From CAVROP01 sp050008495 (GTDB lineage Bacteria; Acidobacteriota; Terriglobia; UBA7540), in assembly GCA_050008495.1 (NCBI GenBank), contig JBEKMN010000008.1, positions 1 through 64,000 of the forward strand: a DNA stretch of 64,000 nucleotides. Reading direction: 5' to 3'. Positions 33,200 through 41,497 of this stretch are shown here, piece after piece; within the stretch, counting starts at the first letter, position 1; every line of letters begins with the position of its first letter. The notes below the pieces were generated by a model that was not told the DNA's origin, did not search any database, and saw only the letters and a program-made list of their open reading frames with translations. Made by a program: the position numbers and the translations under genes.

Positions 33200-34369
33200 T
33201 TAATGCGACAGGACTTCTTCGAAGAAGGCCAACGCGCGCGGGTCATGCGACTGGCCAAGCCAGAACATGGCCTGCTTGCGCACCACTCCGTTGGTGTTCG
33301 TCTTTGCTACCTGGATCAGGAGGGGCACGCCTTCATCCTTGGGAAGTTGGCTGAGCGCGAAGACAGCGCGTTTCTTCACGTCGGTCTCCGGGTCTTTTTC
33401 GATGGCCTCGGTGATGGTGGCCTCGGCTTTCTTGCCGGCCTTTTGCGCCAGCCAGAACAACGCCTGGCCTCGCACGTGGGCGCTGGAGTCGTGATGGGCG
33501 ACGCCGATGATGGCGTCCACGGCCTCGGGTTCTTTGCTGACGTAGAGGGCAAAAACGGCCTTCTCGCGGAAGTGCTCGTCCGCATCGTCCCGCAGCACCA
33601 AACGAGTGAGAGCTTCATAGCCCTGCCGCCCCCGTGCCGCTCCCAGCCAGAAGGCCGCGTGCTCGCGCACGCGTTCCGGCTGGCCGTTCGCGGCGAAACC
33701 CTCCAGCGCGCGCTCGGCGGAGTTGTCCCCGTGAAAGGCGATGGCTGAGAGGGCCGAATTTCCGAGGTGATTGTCGTCGTCGCTCTCGCCTTCTGCGCTT
33801 GCCCCTCCAGCCGTCACGAAAGTGCTAAGCCACGCCACGCTCTCTGCCGGTCGTACTGCCGTCAGCCAGATCAGCGGTAGTCCGCCCGCATCAAGCTCGC
33901 ACTCAGGAGAGAAGGTCCGGATCTTCTGAATTCTTCCCGCTTCCGCTCGGTAGAGCACCAGAAAAGTGGGCGGAGACTCCAGTTGGACGGTCTTTATCTC
34001 GCCCGTCTTTATCGACTGGCCTCCCTCCTCACCCTGCCGGCTCTCCAGCCGGCACCGGCCGCACTCCCCATCTGAGAAGTCTCCGATGGATCCGTTGCAG
34101 CACATCTGATGCTTCCCGGGGACAACCGGCATGGCGTAGCCGATCCAAGCCGGACCGCTTTCACCCGTTTGGATCGAGTGGAAAGCGCTCGCCAGTCCCG
34201 CGGCTGCGGATGCGGTGCGCATCCTGGCATTAATCACCTGCGGCTCCTGCGCCGCGGCGTGCAGACATCCCACGGCGAGAAGCAAACAGTAAGCCGCGGA
34301 AACTCGACCACTCTCTACCTTTGACGGTGAACTCGTTCGCGTCATCTTCATGTTGATCTCCGGTCTCAA
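33200..34369 (-). CDS. Exported HEAT-repeat protein (second of the sigma operon)
   Basis: This 389-residue protein has an N-terminal signal region (AAYCLLLAVGCLHAAAQ, residues about 26-42), a Cys-containing central segment (CCNGSIGDFSDGECGRC) and five or six HEAT repeats in the C-terminal 200 residues (HAAFWLGAARG, VFALSQLPKDEGVPLLIQVA, QAMFWLGQSHDPRAL). HEAT solenoids mediate protein contacts and this one is likely periplasmic. It follows the first HEAT gene by 10 bases in the ECF sigma operon. The first in-frame ATGs are close together, so the exact start is uncertain. Confidence 0.85.
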   Translation of the reverse strand: MRPEINMKMTRTSSPSKVESGRVSAAYCLLLAVGCLHAAAQEPQVINARMRTASAAAGLASAFHSIQTGESGPAWIGYAMPVVPGKHQMCCNGSIGDFSDGECGRCRLESRQGEEGGQSIKTGEIKTVQLESPPTFLVLYRAEAGRIQKIRTFSPECELDAGGLPLIWLTAVRPAESVAWLSTFVTAGGASAEGESDDDNHLGNSALSAIAFHGDNSAERALEGFAANGQPERVREHAAFWLGAARGRQGYEALTRLVLRDDADEHFREKAVFALYVSKEPEAVDAIIGVAHHDSSAHVRGQALFWLAQKAGKKAEATITEAIEKDPETDVKKRAVFALSQLPKDEGVPLLIQVAKTNTNGVVRKQAMFWLGQSHDPRALAFFEEVLSH

Positions 34370-34379
34370 CTCCTCGACT

Positions 34380-35774
34380 TCACTTATTCAGCAGCTCCAT
34401 CATGAAGTCCGTCGATTCCTTGCTGTGCATCAGCGACAGTTTCTGCACCGCCTCACGCTTCAGAGAATTGTCCTTTTCCTGCCGCGCGATTTGGATAAGC
34501 GGCTTGGCATTCCCTTGCAGAAAGAAGGCTTGAATTACGCTGCGCTTGATTTCCGGATCCTTGTCGCTGTTATAAATTGAAGTGAGAGCATCCGCGGTCT
34601 TTTCTTTGCCCATCAGGCCGAGATTCCGCACGGACTGGCGGCGAAGCTCGGGGTCCTTCTCGGCGCGCGCGAACTCCAGCGTGTGCTCGACGTCGCCGCT
34701 GATGAACATCCCTTGCAAGATGTTCCGCTTGACCTCAACGGAAGTCTCATTCTGGTAGAGCTGGTAGAGTTCCGCCCGCGCCCCCATTACACCCAGTTGC
34801 TTCACGGCCTCCGCGCGCAACTGGGGCGACTGTTCGCTTTTCGCCACTTCCAGCAGGCGCTGCTTTTCGCCGCCCACCATGAAGCTCTGCAAGATGGCGC
34901 GTTTCACTTCCATGTCATGCGACGACTTGTAGATCTCTTCCAGCGCGGCGCGGCTTTCTTTGCCGCCAAAGAGGCCGAGGTCGCGGAGCGCCTTCATTTG
35001 CAGCTCAGGATTGCGGCTGCCGCTGGCGATGTGAGCCACGATCTCGCGCGCCTTTGGCGATCCGCTCTGGCTGAGGACGAACAGCGCCCGCTCCTTGAGG
35101 TTGAGCGGCTGGGGTCCATTGAGGAACTTCTCGAGCATGGGCAGTGCCTGCTCGGGATCGCTGCCCATCAGGCTGTTGATGGCGATCAGCTTCAAATCTT
35201 CATTGCCTTCGGCGTCAGGCGACACGCTCTGCCCGGACGACTGCCGCACTTCAACCTCGAGTGCTTTGGCGTCGTCCAGCCACCGGCTTTGAGGAAAAGT
35301 GCGGCGCAGAGTTTCGAGCGCCTCGAGTGCATCGGACCGCTGCCCGAGCCGATTCTCCGCGTAGGCCTTCCAGTACAGCGCTCCTTCGGCGTGGGCACCG
35401 TGCTGGGAGATGATCGTGTTGAGCTTTTCGATCGCCGATTGCAGTTTGCCGCTGTCGATTTGCTCCTCGGCTTGCTCGTAGAGACCGTGCTCACGATCAA
35501 TCTGCTCCTGGGCACGGTCGCGTACCTCTTGCTCCCGGTCTCGCTTTTCCTGCTCTCGATCGCGCGCTTCTTGCTCACGGTCGCGCTGCTCCTGCTCGCG
35601 GTCCTGAGCATCTTGGTCCGCCACCGAGGTCATCGCGCTCATCTGCGAATCCTGGTTATTTGCCTGCTCTTGCAGAGGCGAACCCCATGCAGCGCGTGGC
35701 GCCGTCGCCAAGATTGCGCTGGCGACGATTACTGCCCAGGTCAAACTCAATAAAGTTCTATTAGTCCCGGTCAT
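34380..35774 (-). CDS. Exported HEAT-repeat protein with charged coiled-coil and TPR-like segment
   Basis: The 464-residue protein begins with a signal peptide (LSLTWAVIVASAILATAPRAAWG). A repetitive charged stretch of DREQE(Q/A/K)R heptapeptides (about 60-95) follows, which will form a coiled coil and is encoded by 21-bp DNA repeats. A TPR-like segment (AIEKLNTIISQHGAHAEGAL) and about eight HEAT repeats make up the rest. The gene lies between the anti-sigma factor and the second HEAT gene, so the proteins may be the output or the sensor of the sigma system. Confidence 0.87.
   Translation of the reverse strand: MTGTNRTLLSLTWAVIVASAILATAPRAAWGSPLQEQANNQDSQMSAMTSVADQDAQDREQEQRDREQEARDREQEKRDREQEVRDRAQEQIDREHGLYEQAEEQIDSGKLQSAIEKLNTIISQHGAHAEGALYWKAYAENRLGQRSDALEALETLRRTFPQSRWLDDAKALEVEVRQSSGQSVSPDAEGNEDLKLIAINSLMGSDPEQALPMLEKFLNGPQPLNLKERALFVLSQSGSPKAREIVAHIASGSRNPELQMKALRDLGLFGGKESRAALEEIYKSSHDMEVKRAILQSFMVGGEKQRLLEVAKSEQSPQLRAEAVKQLGVMGARAELYQLYQNETSVEVKRNILQGMFISGDVEHTLEFARAEKDPELRRQSVRNLGLMGKEKTADALTSIYNSDKDPEIKRSVIQAFFLQGNAKPLIQIARQEKDNSLKREAVQKLSLMHSKESTDFMMELLNK
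35480..35620 (-). repeat. 21-bp coding tandem repeat (DREQExR heptapeptides)
   Basis: About five to six 21-bp units encode the Arg/Glu/Gln-rich coiled-coil segment of the HEAT protein. The units differ mostly at one codon. Confidence 0.7.
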
Positions 35775-35828
35775 CCTTTTCCTCCTGGCGGCTACCCGTC
35801 GTTCCCTGAATGCGGGCGAAGCCCGCCC

Positions 35829-36641
35829 CTAGGACCCCCGCCGGCTCAAGTCTTCTATCGACTTCTTTTCTCTTTCATGCACCTGCGAATCGACAACTCG
35901 CACCTTGAAAAGGATTCCCTGCGCCTCCACGCGCCGGCGGAGATCTTCGAATTCCGGCGAGGAAAGTTTGGAGGGGCTGTGGGCGATCTCAATCAAGGTT
36001 CGCTCCAGTTCGTCGAGCAGGTTTGCGACCCCCGCCTCGCCCGCGCGCTCCGCCGTGAGCCGGTACAAGCGGTTGGCTGCTACCAGGTCCTCCGCGCGCT
36101 CACGCTCAGCGGAGATGTCCACCATCCGTTGCGGGCGGGTATTGACCAATTCCACCAGCACCATCTGTGAACGCTCCAGATGATCGCCCACGGCCAGGAG
36201 CAAAATACGATCCCGCGACTGCGCTGAAACCGGCTGAAGCACTACCTGCTGCACCGTCCGCGGCCGGGCCGGCCAGAACCGCCCCGCGAAAAACGCCCCA
36301 ACCACGAGCGCGGCGACCAGCGCCACCGCGCCGGCGGGCGCCAGGAATCGTGGGGCCCGGAAACCGCCCAAGAAGCGCTGCCAGAACGTCTCCGGGGCAG
36401 CAGCTTCGAGGTGTGGAACGAGACGCCGCCAGACCTTTGCCTCGAAGTCATCGCCTGGCTCAGGTGACTCGATCACATCCGCCGCCGCTAGAACCGCCTG
36501 CAAGCGCTGGTAACGCGCGCGGCAGGATTCACAGACTGCCAGATGTTCCGCTAAACTGGCCCGCGGCGGCCCTCCGGCTTCGGCGTAATGGTAGAGCATC
36601 AATTCTTCTTCACTCGCATGTTTCACGTTCCGCACCTTCAC
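35829..36641 (-). CDS. Zinc-finger anti-sigma factor, membrane anchored
   Basis: This 270-residue protein carries an N-terminal zinc-binding anti-sigma motif (HLAVCESC, residues about 33-40), the HxxxCxxC of the ZAS family. A single transmembrane helix (FLAPAGAVALVAALVVGAFFAG, about 96-117) and a C-terminal helical domain follow. Such proteins hold an ECF sigma factor inactive at the membrane. The sigma gene is directly upstream, separated by 184 bases of repeat DNA. The HEAT proteins downstream may act in the same pathway. Confidence 0.88.
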   Translation of the reverse strand: MKVRNVKHASEEELMLYHYAEAGGPPRASLAEHLAVCESCRARYQRLQAVLAAADVIESPEPGDDFEAKVWRRLVPHLEAAAPETFWQRFLGGFRAPRFLAPAGAVALVAALVVGAFFAGRFWPARPRTVQQVVLQPVSAQSRDRILLLAVGDHLERSQMVLVELVNTRPQRMVDISAERERAEDLVAANRLYRLTAERAGEAGVANLLDELERTLIEIAHSPSKLSSPEFEDLRRRVEAQGILFKVRVVDSQVHEREKKSIEDLSRRGS

Positions 36642-36656
36642 AAGCTTGATTGCTGC

Positions 36657-36822
36657 CCTCTACCCCTGAGGGAGAGGGTCTCGAACCCAGTGCGCGCCCT
36701 CTCGCCCTTGGCGGCGACGATCTCGAGCCCGGTCATTGCCCTCTCCCCGTTGGGGGAGAGGGTGGACCACGACGGCGCTTTCATCAGCCGTCCCGGGCTG
36801 GGTGAGGGGGTCCACGGTCCCC
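36657..36822. repeat. Palindromic repeat element, copy 2 (plus degenerate unit), between sigma and anti-sigma genes
   Basis: The conserved copy is 36739-36810 and is closely similar to 47729-47800, sharing GGGGGAGAGGGTGG, GACGGCG, TTCATCAGCCG and GGGTGAGGGG. A decayed unit (CTCTACCCCTGAGGGAGAGGG) lies at 36659-36680. Its position inside an operon may reduce anti-sigma expression relative to sigma. Confidence 0.75.
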
Positions 36823-36825
36823 GAC

Positions 36826-37431
36826 CTAAACTCCCGCGCTACGCTGCTGGCCGACCACGGCACCCTTGACCAGCGGCTCCAATTCCTTCCGCAGTTTCTG
36901 AACGGCTCGGTAAATGCTGTTCTTAGTGGCGCTCGCCTTGAGGCCCAGCACGCTGCCAATTTCTTCAATGGGCATCCCCTCGTAGTGGCGCATCACGAAC
37001 GCGGCACGGACCTGGGGGCTCATTTCGGCCAGCACGCTCTCCATTTTGTGCTTCAATTCGCCACTCAGCAGGATGCGATCCGGCGCGGGCTCGGCCGCAG
37101 GCAACTGTGCGATTCTTTCCGCGCCGTCTTCGTCACTGCCCATGGGTTGCTCCACCTGTTCGTACCGCCCCAACTTGCGCGTCAGATCGAGGGCCACGTT
37201 CACCGCGATGCGGAAGATCCAGGTGCCGAAGCTGGAACGCGATTCGAATTGTCGCAGCCGCCGGTAGGCCCGCAGGAAAGTTTCCTGTACCACATCCTCG
37301 GCGTCTTGCTCGTTTCGCGTCATGCGATATGCCAGACGAAAGACCTTGCGGCTGTATCGATCGACGAGGACACGAAAGGCCTCTGTCTCCCCGGCGCATG
37401 CTCGCGCCACTGCCGCTGCGTCGCTCTCGTC
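36826..37431 (-). CDS. ECF RNA polymerase sigma factor
   Basis: Starting at the ATG at 37431 (MDESDAAAVARACAGETEAF) the protein is 201 residues. It has sigma region 2 (YRMTRNEQDAEDVVQETFLRAY) and region 4 (FVMRHYEGMPIEEIGSVLGL, then SRxVQKLRKEL-like end), with an acidic linker between. It is an extracytoplasmic-function sigma factor controlled by the membrane anti-sigma factor encoded next. The longer open frame begins inside heptad palindrome B and is not used as the start. The target promoters are unknown. Confidence 0.92.
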   Translation of the reverse strand, partial: DESDAAAVARACAGETEAFRVLVDRYSRKVFRLAYRMTRNEQDAEDVVQETFLRAYRRLRQFESRSSFGTWIFRIAVNVALDLTRKLGRYEQVEQPMGSDEDGAERIAQLPAAEPAPDRILLSGELKHKMESVLAEMSPQVRAAFVMRHYEGMPIEEIGSVLGLKASATKNSIYRAVQKLRKELEPLVKGAVVGQQRSAGV

Positions 37432-37487
37432 CATTCGCACCTTTAGACTGGGATCCTCGTGCACGGTTAGGCCCGTTGACAGAAAAA

Positions 37488-37619
37488 GTTGAAAGTCAAG
37501 AGTCAAGAGTCGAAAGTTAAAAGCGTAAGGCAGGAACTGAGGGGCCTCAAGTCTCTGCGACCTTCGAACTCACGACCGTCTCGTTCTCGACTCTGGACTC
37601 TTGACTCTCGACTCTTGAC
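37488..37619. repeat. Heptad palindrome B, between the divergent sigma and M28 peptidase genes
   Basis: Five words of type GTCAAGA/GTCGAAA run from 37488 to 37522. Five reverse-complement words, with GAC at 37589, 37596, 37603, 37610 and 37617, run from 37585 to 37619. Both arms are 35 bases in strict 7-base register, with a 62-base centre. Confidence 0.88.
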
Positions 37620-37693
37620 TGCCCCTTGCATCTCCCGGCTCAGTCGGGTACTCTCAGGGACTATTTCTTTCGCGTGGAGGCGCAACCATTCCC

Positions 37694-39481
37694 ATGAAAA
37701 TCCGACCAAGAAATTACAGTATAGTGGCCGCAGGACTCGCCGCAGCCACAATTCTACTTCTCGCCGGCAGTCTCTTTGGCGCAAAGAAACCGAAGCCGGC
37801 TCCGCCCAGCGAGCCTGCGGCTCCCGTAGTGGTGAAGCCGGAGATCCCGGACCTCGAATTCATCACGCGCTTGCGCGATGAAGAATTCAACCACGGCGAG
37901 GTGATGGACATCATGAGTTACATCACCGACGATATAGGCCCCCGCCTCACGGGCTCGCCGAATATGAAGAAGGCCAACGAGTGGACGCGCGACCAGTTCG
38001 CCAAATGGGGCATGGTCAACGCCCACGTGGAGCCCTGGGGCACTTTCGGCCGCGGTTGGGCTTACCAACTCTGCGAGGTCCGCATGGTCTCGCCGGATTA
38101 CATGCAATTCCTTGCTCTGCCGGAAGCCTGGACGCCGGGAACGAACGGCCCGATCCGGGGCGAGGTGGTGCAATTGGTGGCTACAACCTCCGCCGACCTC
38201 GAGCAGTACAAGGGCAAACTGGCAGGCAAGATTGTGCTGATCGGCGACCCGCGCACACCCGAACCTATCGAGAAGCCGATGTTCCAACGCATCGACGATG
38301 CCGAAATGGCGAAGCTCGCGCTGTTTCAGATTCCCGGCGGCGGACCCGGCGGGCCTGGCGGCCCCAACCCCGCCATGCGGCAGCAATTCATGCAGCGCTT
38401 TCGCTTCCAGCGTGATTTGGTAAAGTTCCTCACCGATGAGCACGTAGCCGCCACGCTGGATCTCACCCGGCAACCCGGCCAGGACGGCACGATCTTTGTC
38501 CAGTCGGGAGGAAGCTACGATAAGGGCAAGACGATCGCGTTCCCGCGTATCACGGTCGCGGTCGAGCACTACGGCCGCATGGTGCGCCTGCTGGCCAAGA
38601 AGGTGCCGGTGCAGGTGGAGCTCAACGTCGAAACCCAGTTCTATGACGATGATGACAAGGGCTACGATACCCTCGCGGAGATCCCTGGTGTTGATCCCAA
38701 GCTCAAAGAGCAACTGGTGATGCTCGGCGGGCATCTCGACTCCTGGCACGGCGGCGAAGGCGCCACCGATAACGGCGCGGGAAGCGCTGTAGCGATGGAG
38801 GCCGTGCGGTTGCTGACAAAGCTCCGTGTACAGCCGCGCAGGACGGTTCGCGTGGCGCTCTGGTCGGGCGAGGAAGAGGGCCTTCTGGGCTCGCGCGGAT
38901 ATGTGAAGAACCACTTCGGCGGGCGTCCGGAGCCCCCTCCTTCCCGGGACGACAACACCCCCTCGTTTATGCGCCCGCCCAGAGGTCCGCTGGAGTTGAA
39001 ACCGGAACAGAAACTGGTCTCCGCGTACTTCAACCTGGACAACGGTACCGGCAAGGTGCGCGGCGTTTACCTTCAGGGCAACGAACTTGTCTCAGCAATG
39101 TTTCAGAAATGGATGGAACCCTTCCGCGACCTTGGCATGACCACTCTCACCATGCGGAACACGGGAGGCACCGACCATCTTTCTTTCGACGCGGTGGGCA
39201 TCCCCGGCTTCCAGTTTATCCAGGACCCGATGGACTACGACACTCTGACCCATCACTCGAACCTGGACGTCTACGAGCACATCCGCGCCGAAGACCTCAA
39301 GCAGGCTGCGGTGATTGAGGCCTGCTTCGTTTACAACGCCGCCATGCTCGACGAGATGCTGCCCAGGAAACCGATTCGGCCCGAAGAATTCGAGCCGCCT
39401 AAGCCACCGGAGGGCGGAGCGCCGGCTAACCCTGTCAGCTCGAACACGCCCCCCACCGCAGGACAACCTGCGGCGCAGTAG
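37694..39481 (+). CDS. Exported M28 family metallopeptidase
   Basis: This 595-residue protein has an N-terminal signal peptide or anchor (residues about 9-28). A PA-like insert lies at about 150-230, and the M28 di-zinc aminopeptidase domain carries His347 and Asp349 (GGHLDSW), Asp359 (TDNGAG), Glu393-Glu394 (WSGEEEG), a D in YFNLDNGTG and a late His in THHSNLD. These are the expected zinc ligands and catalytic acid. It is probably a periplasmic aminopeptidase for peptide scavenging. A GGAGG site precedes the ATG. It is divergent from the sigma gene. Confidence 0.93.
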   Translation: MKIRPRNYSIVAAGLAAATILLLAGSLFGAKKPKPAPPSEPAAPVVVKPEIPDLEFITRLRDEEFNHGEVMDIMSYITDDIGPRLTGSPNMKKANEWTRDQFAKWGMVNAHVEPWGTFGRGWAYQLCEVRMVSPDYMQFLALPEAWTPGTNGPIRGEVVQLVATTSADLEQYKGKLAGKIVLIGDPRTPEPIEKPMFQRIDDAEMAKLALFQIPGGGPGGPGGPNPAMRQQFMQRFRFQRDLVKFLTDEHVAATLDLTRQPGQDGTIFVQSGGSYDKGKTIAFPRITVAVEHYGRMVRLLAKKVPVQVELNVETQFYDDDDKGYDTLAEIPGVDPKLKEQLVMLGGHLDSWHGGEGATDNGAGSAVAMEAVRLLTKLRVQPRRTVRVALWSGEEEGLLGSRGYVKNHFGGRPEPPPSRDDNTPSFMRPPRGPLELKPEQKLVSAYFNLDNGTGKVRGVYLQGNELVSAMFQKWMEPFRDLGMTTLTMRNTGGTDHLSFDAVGIPGFQFIQDPMDYDTLTHHSNLDVYEHIRAEDLKQAAVIEACFVYNAAMLDEMLPRKPIRPEEFEPPKPPEGGAPANPVSSNTPPTAGQPAAQ

Positions 39482-39600
39482 ACACATCGGGAGATCGGGT
39501 GAACAAATCGCCTGCGCCTCCTGGTCATCCGATCTGCTGATCCGTTTGCCACCCGCCACAACGCGCCTGCGGATTTTCCGCCCCTCGGACTTTCTGTCTC

Positions 39601-39629
39601 TTGACAAACGGACAATGATAGGCTAGAAT
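39601..39629 (+). promoter_or_regulatory. Near-consensus sigma70 promoter upstream of the oxidoreductase genes
   Basis: TTGACA (39601-39606) and TAGAAT (39624-39629) are separated by 17 bases. The first recognised gene lies 650 bases downstream, so the transcript would include the direct-repeat and palindrome region as a long leader, or make a separate small RNA. Confidence 0.65.
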
Positions 39630-39824
39630 CTTGTCCCGGGGTTGGCCGGAAGCTTTCTTATGCGGGAACGCGATTATGCGGCGCCGCTGCTCGCTCCAAT
39701 TCGCCGTCGTAAGGTTCGGAATAGGGATGGCCCGCGTCCCCGCCCGTCGTGGAGAGCCGTACGGTTCGCCCCAACAGACTCGGCACCGCAGAGTGCCGAT
39801 GGGCTGTCACAATGCAAAAACCAC

Positions 39825-39860
39825 GGGAACAAAGCGAGAATGTCTATGAAAACAAAGGAT
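39825..39860 (+). repeat. 36-bp direct repeat, left copy
   Basis: Identical over 36 bases to 40005-40040. It starts GGGAACAAAGCG and ends ACAAAGGAT, and is related to three diverged copies on the minus strand at 61094-61213. Confidence 0.9.
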
Positions 39861-39872
39861 GAGGCAAAGAAA

Positions 39873-39993
39873 GTTGAGAAGTCAAGGAGTCGAGGAGTTG
39901 AGCGTCAGAAGGCAAGAGCTGACATATAGTCCCAGCCACAGCTCGGGAAGCGGCCGTTGGCTTCTCAACTCCTCAACTTCTCGACTCTTGGAC
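39873..39993. repeat. Octad palindrome C between the 36-bp direct repeats
   Basis: Left arm: four 8-bp words of type GTCAAGGA/GTTGAGAA at 39873, 39881, 39889 and 39897. Right arm: reverse-complement words with (A/G)AC ending at 39969, 39977, 39985 and 39993. The register is 8 bases, not 7. Confidence 0.8.
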
Positions 39994-40004
39994 TGCAGTA
40001 TCGA

Positions 40005-40040
40005 GGGAACAAAGCGAGAATGTCTATGAAAACAAAGGAT
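40005..40040 (+). repeat. 36-bp direct repeat, right copy
   Basis: Exact copy of 39825-39860, starting exactly 180 bases later. The octad palindrome lies wholly between the two copies. Confidence 0.9.
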
Positions 40041-40285
40041 CGAGGTACCGCGAACGGGGACGGCCTTCGTGGCGGCCACCGGGACGCCGACAAGGGTTAC
40101 CCATCCCCGTTCTCACGCGGAAGGAATCGTGGATTTCCACCCACCGGCGCGTCTTCTGGCCCTCCGGTTGCTCGCAGGAAAATGCCTGTATTCTAATATC
40201 TATCTGAAAATAAAAGGCTTATCCTTTAGACCCGAGGTCAACTCTTGGCCCTCGTGTTGCACCGTGTAAACGCAGGCCAACGCAG

Positions 40286-41497
40286 ATGTCTTTCAGGCTT
40301 TGCTCTGGAAATCGAATGGTAGCTGAAGGCGCGCTTGCGGCGGGCTGCCATTTCTTTGCCGGTTACCCAATAACGCCTGCCTCCGAAATCTACGAAGTCA
40401 TGATGCGCGAACTCCCCGGCTGGGGAGGCTTGGCGCTTTCGGCCCCGGACGAAATATCCTCGCTCTGCTACTGCGTGGGCGCGAGCCTTCGAGGCCTCAA
40501 GGCGATGACCGCGACCTCCGGCCCCGGCTGGGCGCTGATGATCGAGACTGTGCAGTATGCGCTGATGAGTGAGACGCCGGTAGTGATCGCCCTGGTTCAA
40601 AGGCTTGGGCCGAGCACGGGCGGGGCAACGCAGGGAGCGCAGGGAGATATCTTCCTTGCCGAATTCTGCACTTCGGGAGGCTACACCATCCCGGTCTTCG
40701 CCCCCAGCAACGCCGCCGAGTGTTACGAACTGACTCGCCAGGCGTTCAATTGGTCCGAACGCCTGCGCACGCCGGTCGTTTTGCTTTCCGACAAAGAAGT
40801 GGGAATGACCACCGAAACCATTGACGAAGCCGCCCTAGCAAAGCCAGCCAATGTCGAGCGAACCTGGGGCGACGCCGGCGCGCCCGTCGCGGCCTACGAG
40901 ATTGAACGCGTCGAGGACGTGCCGTGTTTTGGTCCCGTCGGCGGCGAAGTCAAAGTGACGGTGACAGGGTCCGCCCACGATCGGCAAGGACGGCTACGAA
41001 AGCCCTCGCCCGAAGTTGTCGAATTGCTTGCTCACTTACAACGCAAGATCGAAGCGCATGCCGCCGATATGGCTATGGTGCGCGCCGACTTGGATCCCGA
41101 GGCATCCTGTTTGCTGGTCAGCTATGGAATCACGGCGCGCGCCGCGCGCCAAGCGGTCGGCGTGCTTCGTAAAGAAGGCTTCCCTATCTCGTTCCTCCAA
41201 ATCCAGACCCTCTTTCCGGTGCCTACTGAGGCGCTTCACCGCGCGGCGACCGGAATACGCACCGTCTTCGTCGCCGAGGAGAATTTGACTGGCCAGTACC
41301 GCGCGGTGCTGGCTCCTCTGCTCAACGGCAGGCGCCTTTTGGGGATCAACAAGATCGGCAGCATGATCTCCCCGGCTGAGATTGTGCGCGCCATTCGCCG
41401 GGCGGGCGGCACAATCCCACGCGGCGACTGGCCTGGCGAGCACCCGTCCGAAGCGGAGGTTTGCGAACCGCCGCGGCCAAGGAAGGCGGGAGTGTGA
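40286..41497 (+). CDS. 2-oxoacid:ferredoxin oxidoreductase alpha subunit (KorA type)
   Basis: This 403-residue protein is a KorA/VorB-type alpha subunit. It contains the FAGYPITPASEIYE motif (residues about 24-37), the TATSGPGWALM motif (75-85) and a C-terminal transketolase-like domain. With the beta/gamma subunit encoded next it would oxidatively decarboxylate a 2-oxoacid (2-oxoglutarate, branched-chain or aryl) and reduce ferredoxin; the substrate is not decidable from sequence. The stop TGA overlaps the next ATG by one base. The ATG at 40286 lacks a strong ribosome site, so a leader-dependent or weak start is possible. Confidence 0.88.
   Translation: MSFRLCSGNRMVAEGALAAGCHFFAGYPITPASEIYEVMMRELPGWGGLALSAPDEISSLCYCVGASLRGLKAMTATSGPGWALMIETVQYALMSETPVVIALVQRLGPSTGGATQGAQGDIFLAEFCTSGGYTIPVFAPSNAAECYELTRQAFNWSERLRTPVVLLSDKEVGMTTETIDEAALAKPANVERTWGDAGAPVAAYEIERVEDVPCFGPVGGEVKVTVTGSAHDRQGRLRKPSPEVVELLAHLQRKIEAHAADMAMVRADLDPEASCLLVSYGITARAARQAVGVLRKEGFPISFLQIQTLFPVPTEALHRAATGIRTVFVAEENLTGQYRAVLAPLLNGRRLLGINKIGSMISPAEIVRAIRRAGGTIPRGDWPGEHPSEAEVCEPPRPRKAGV

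Larger units (their letters stand above)
39482..40285. other. 804-bp intergenic region: promoter, 36-bp direct repeat and octad palindrome
   Basis: The region contains a near-consensus promoter (39601-39629) and a 36-bp perfect direct repeat flanking an octad palindrome (39825-40040). The short open frames here have no recognisable product, although the direct repeat reads GNKARMSMKTKD in the same frame in both copies. The stretch from 40041 to 40285 shows a GC-rich hairpin-like segment (near 40050-40115) and an AT-rich patch before the next gene. Confidence 0.6.

Noticed and set aside
37754..38914. 386-codon minus-strand open frame
   Set aside because: It is antisense to the M28 peptidase with intact zinc ligands, and no product was recognised.
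39642..39929. 95-codon plus-strand open frame after the strong promoter
   Set aside because: There is no ribosome site or recognisable homology, and the frame runs into repeat DNA. It is kept only as a remark in the intergenic entry.
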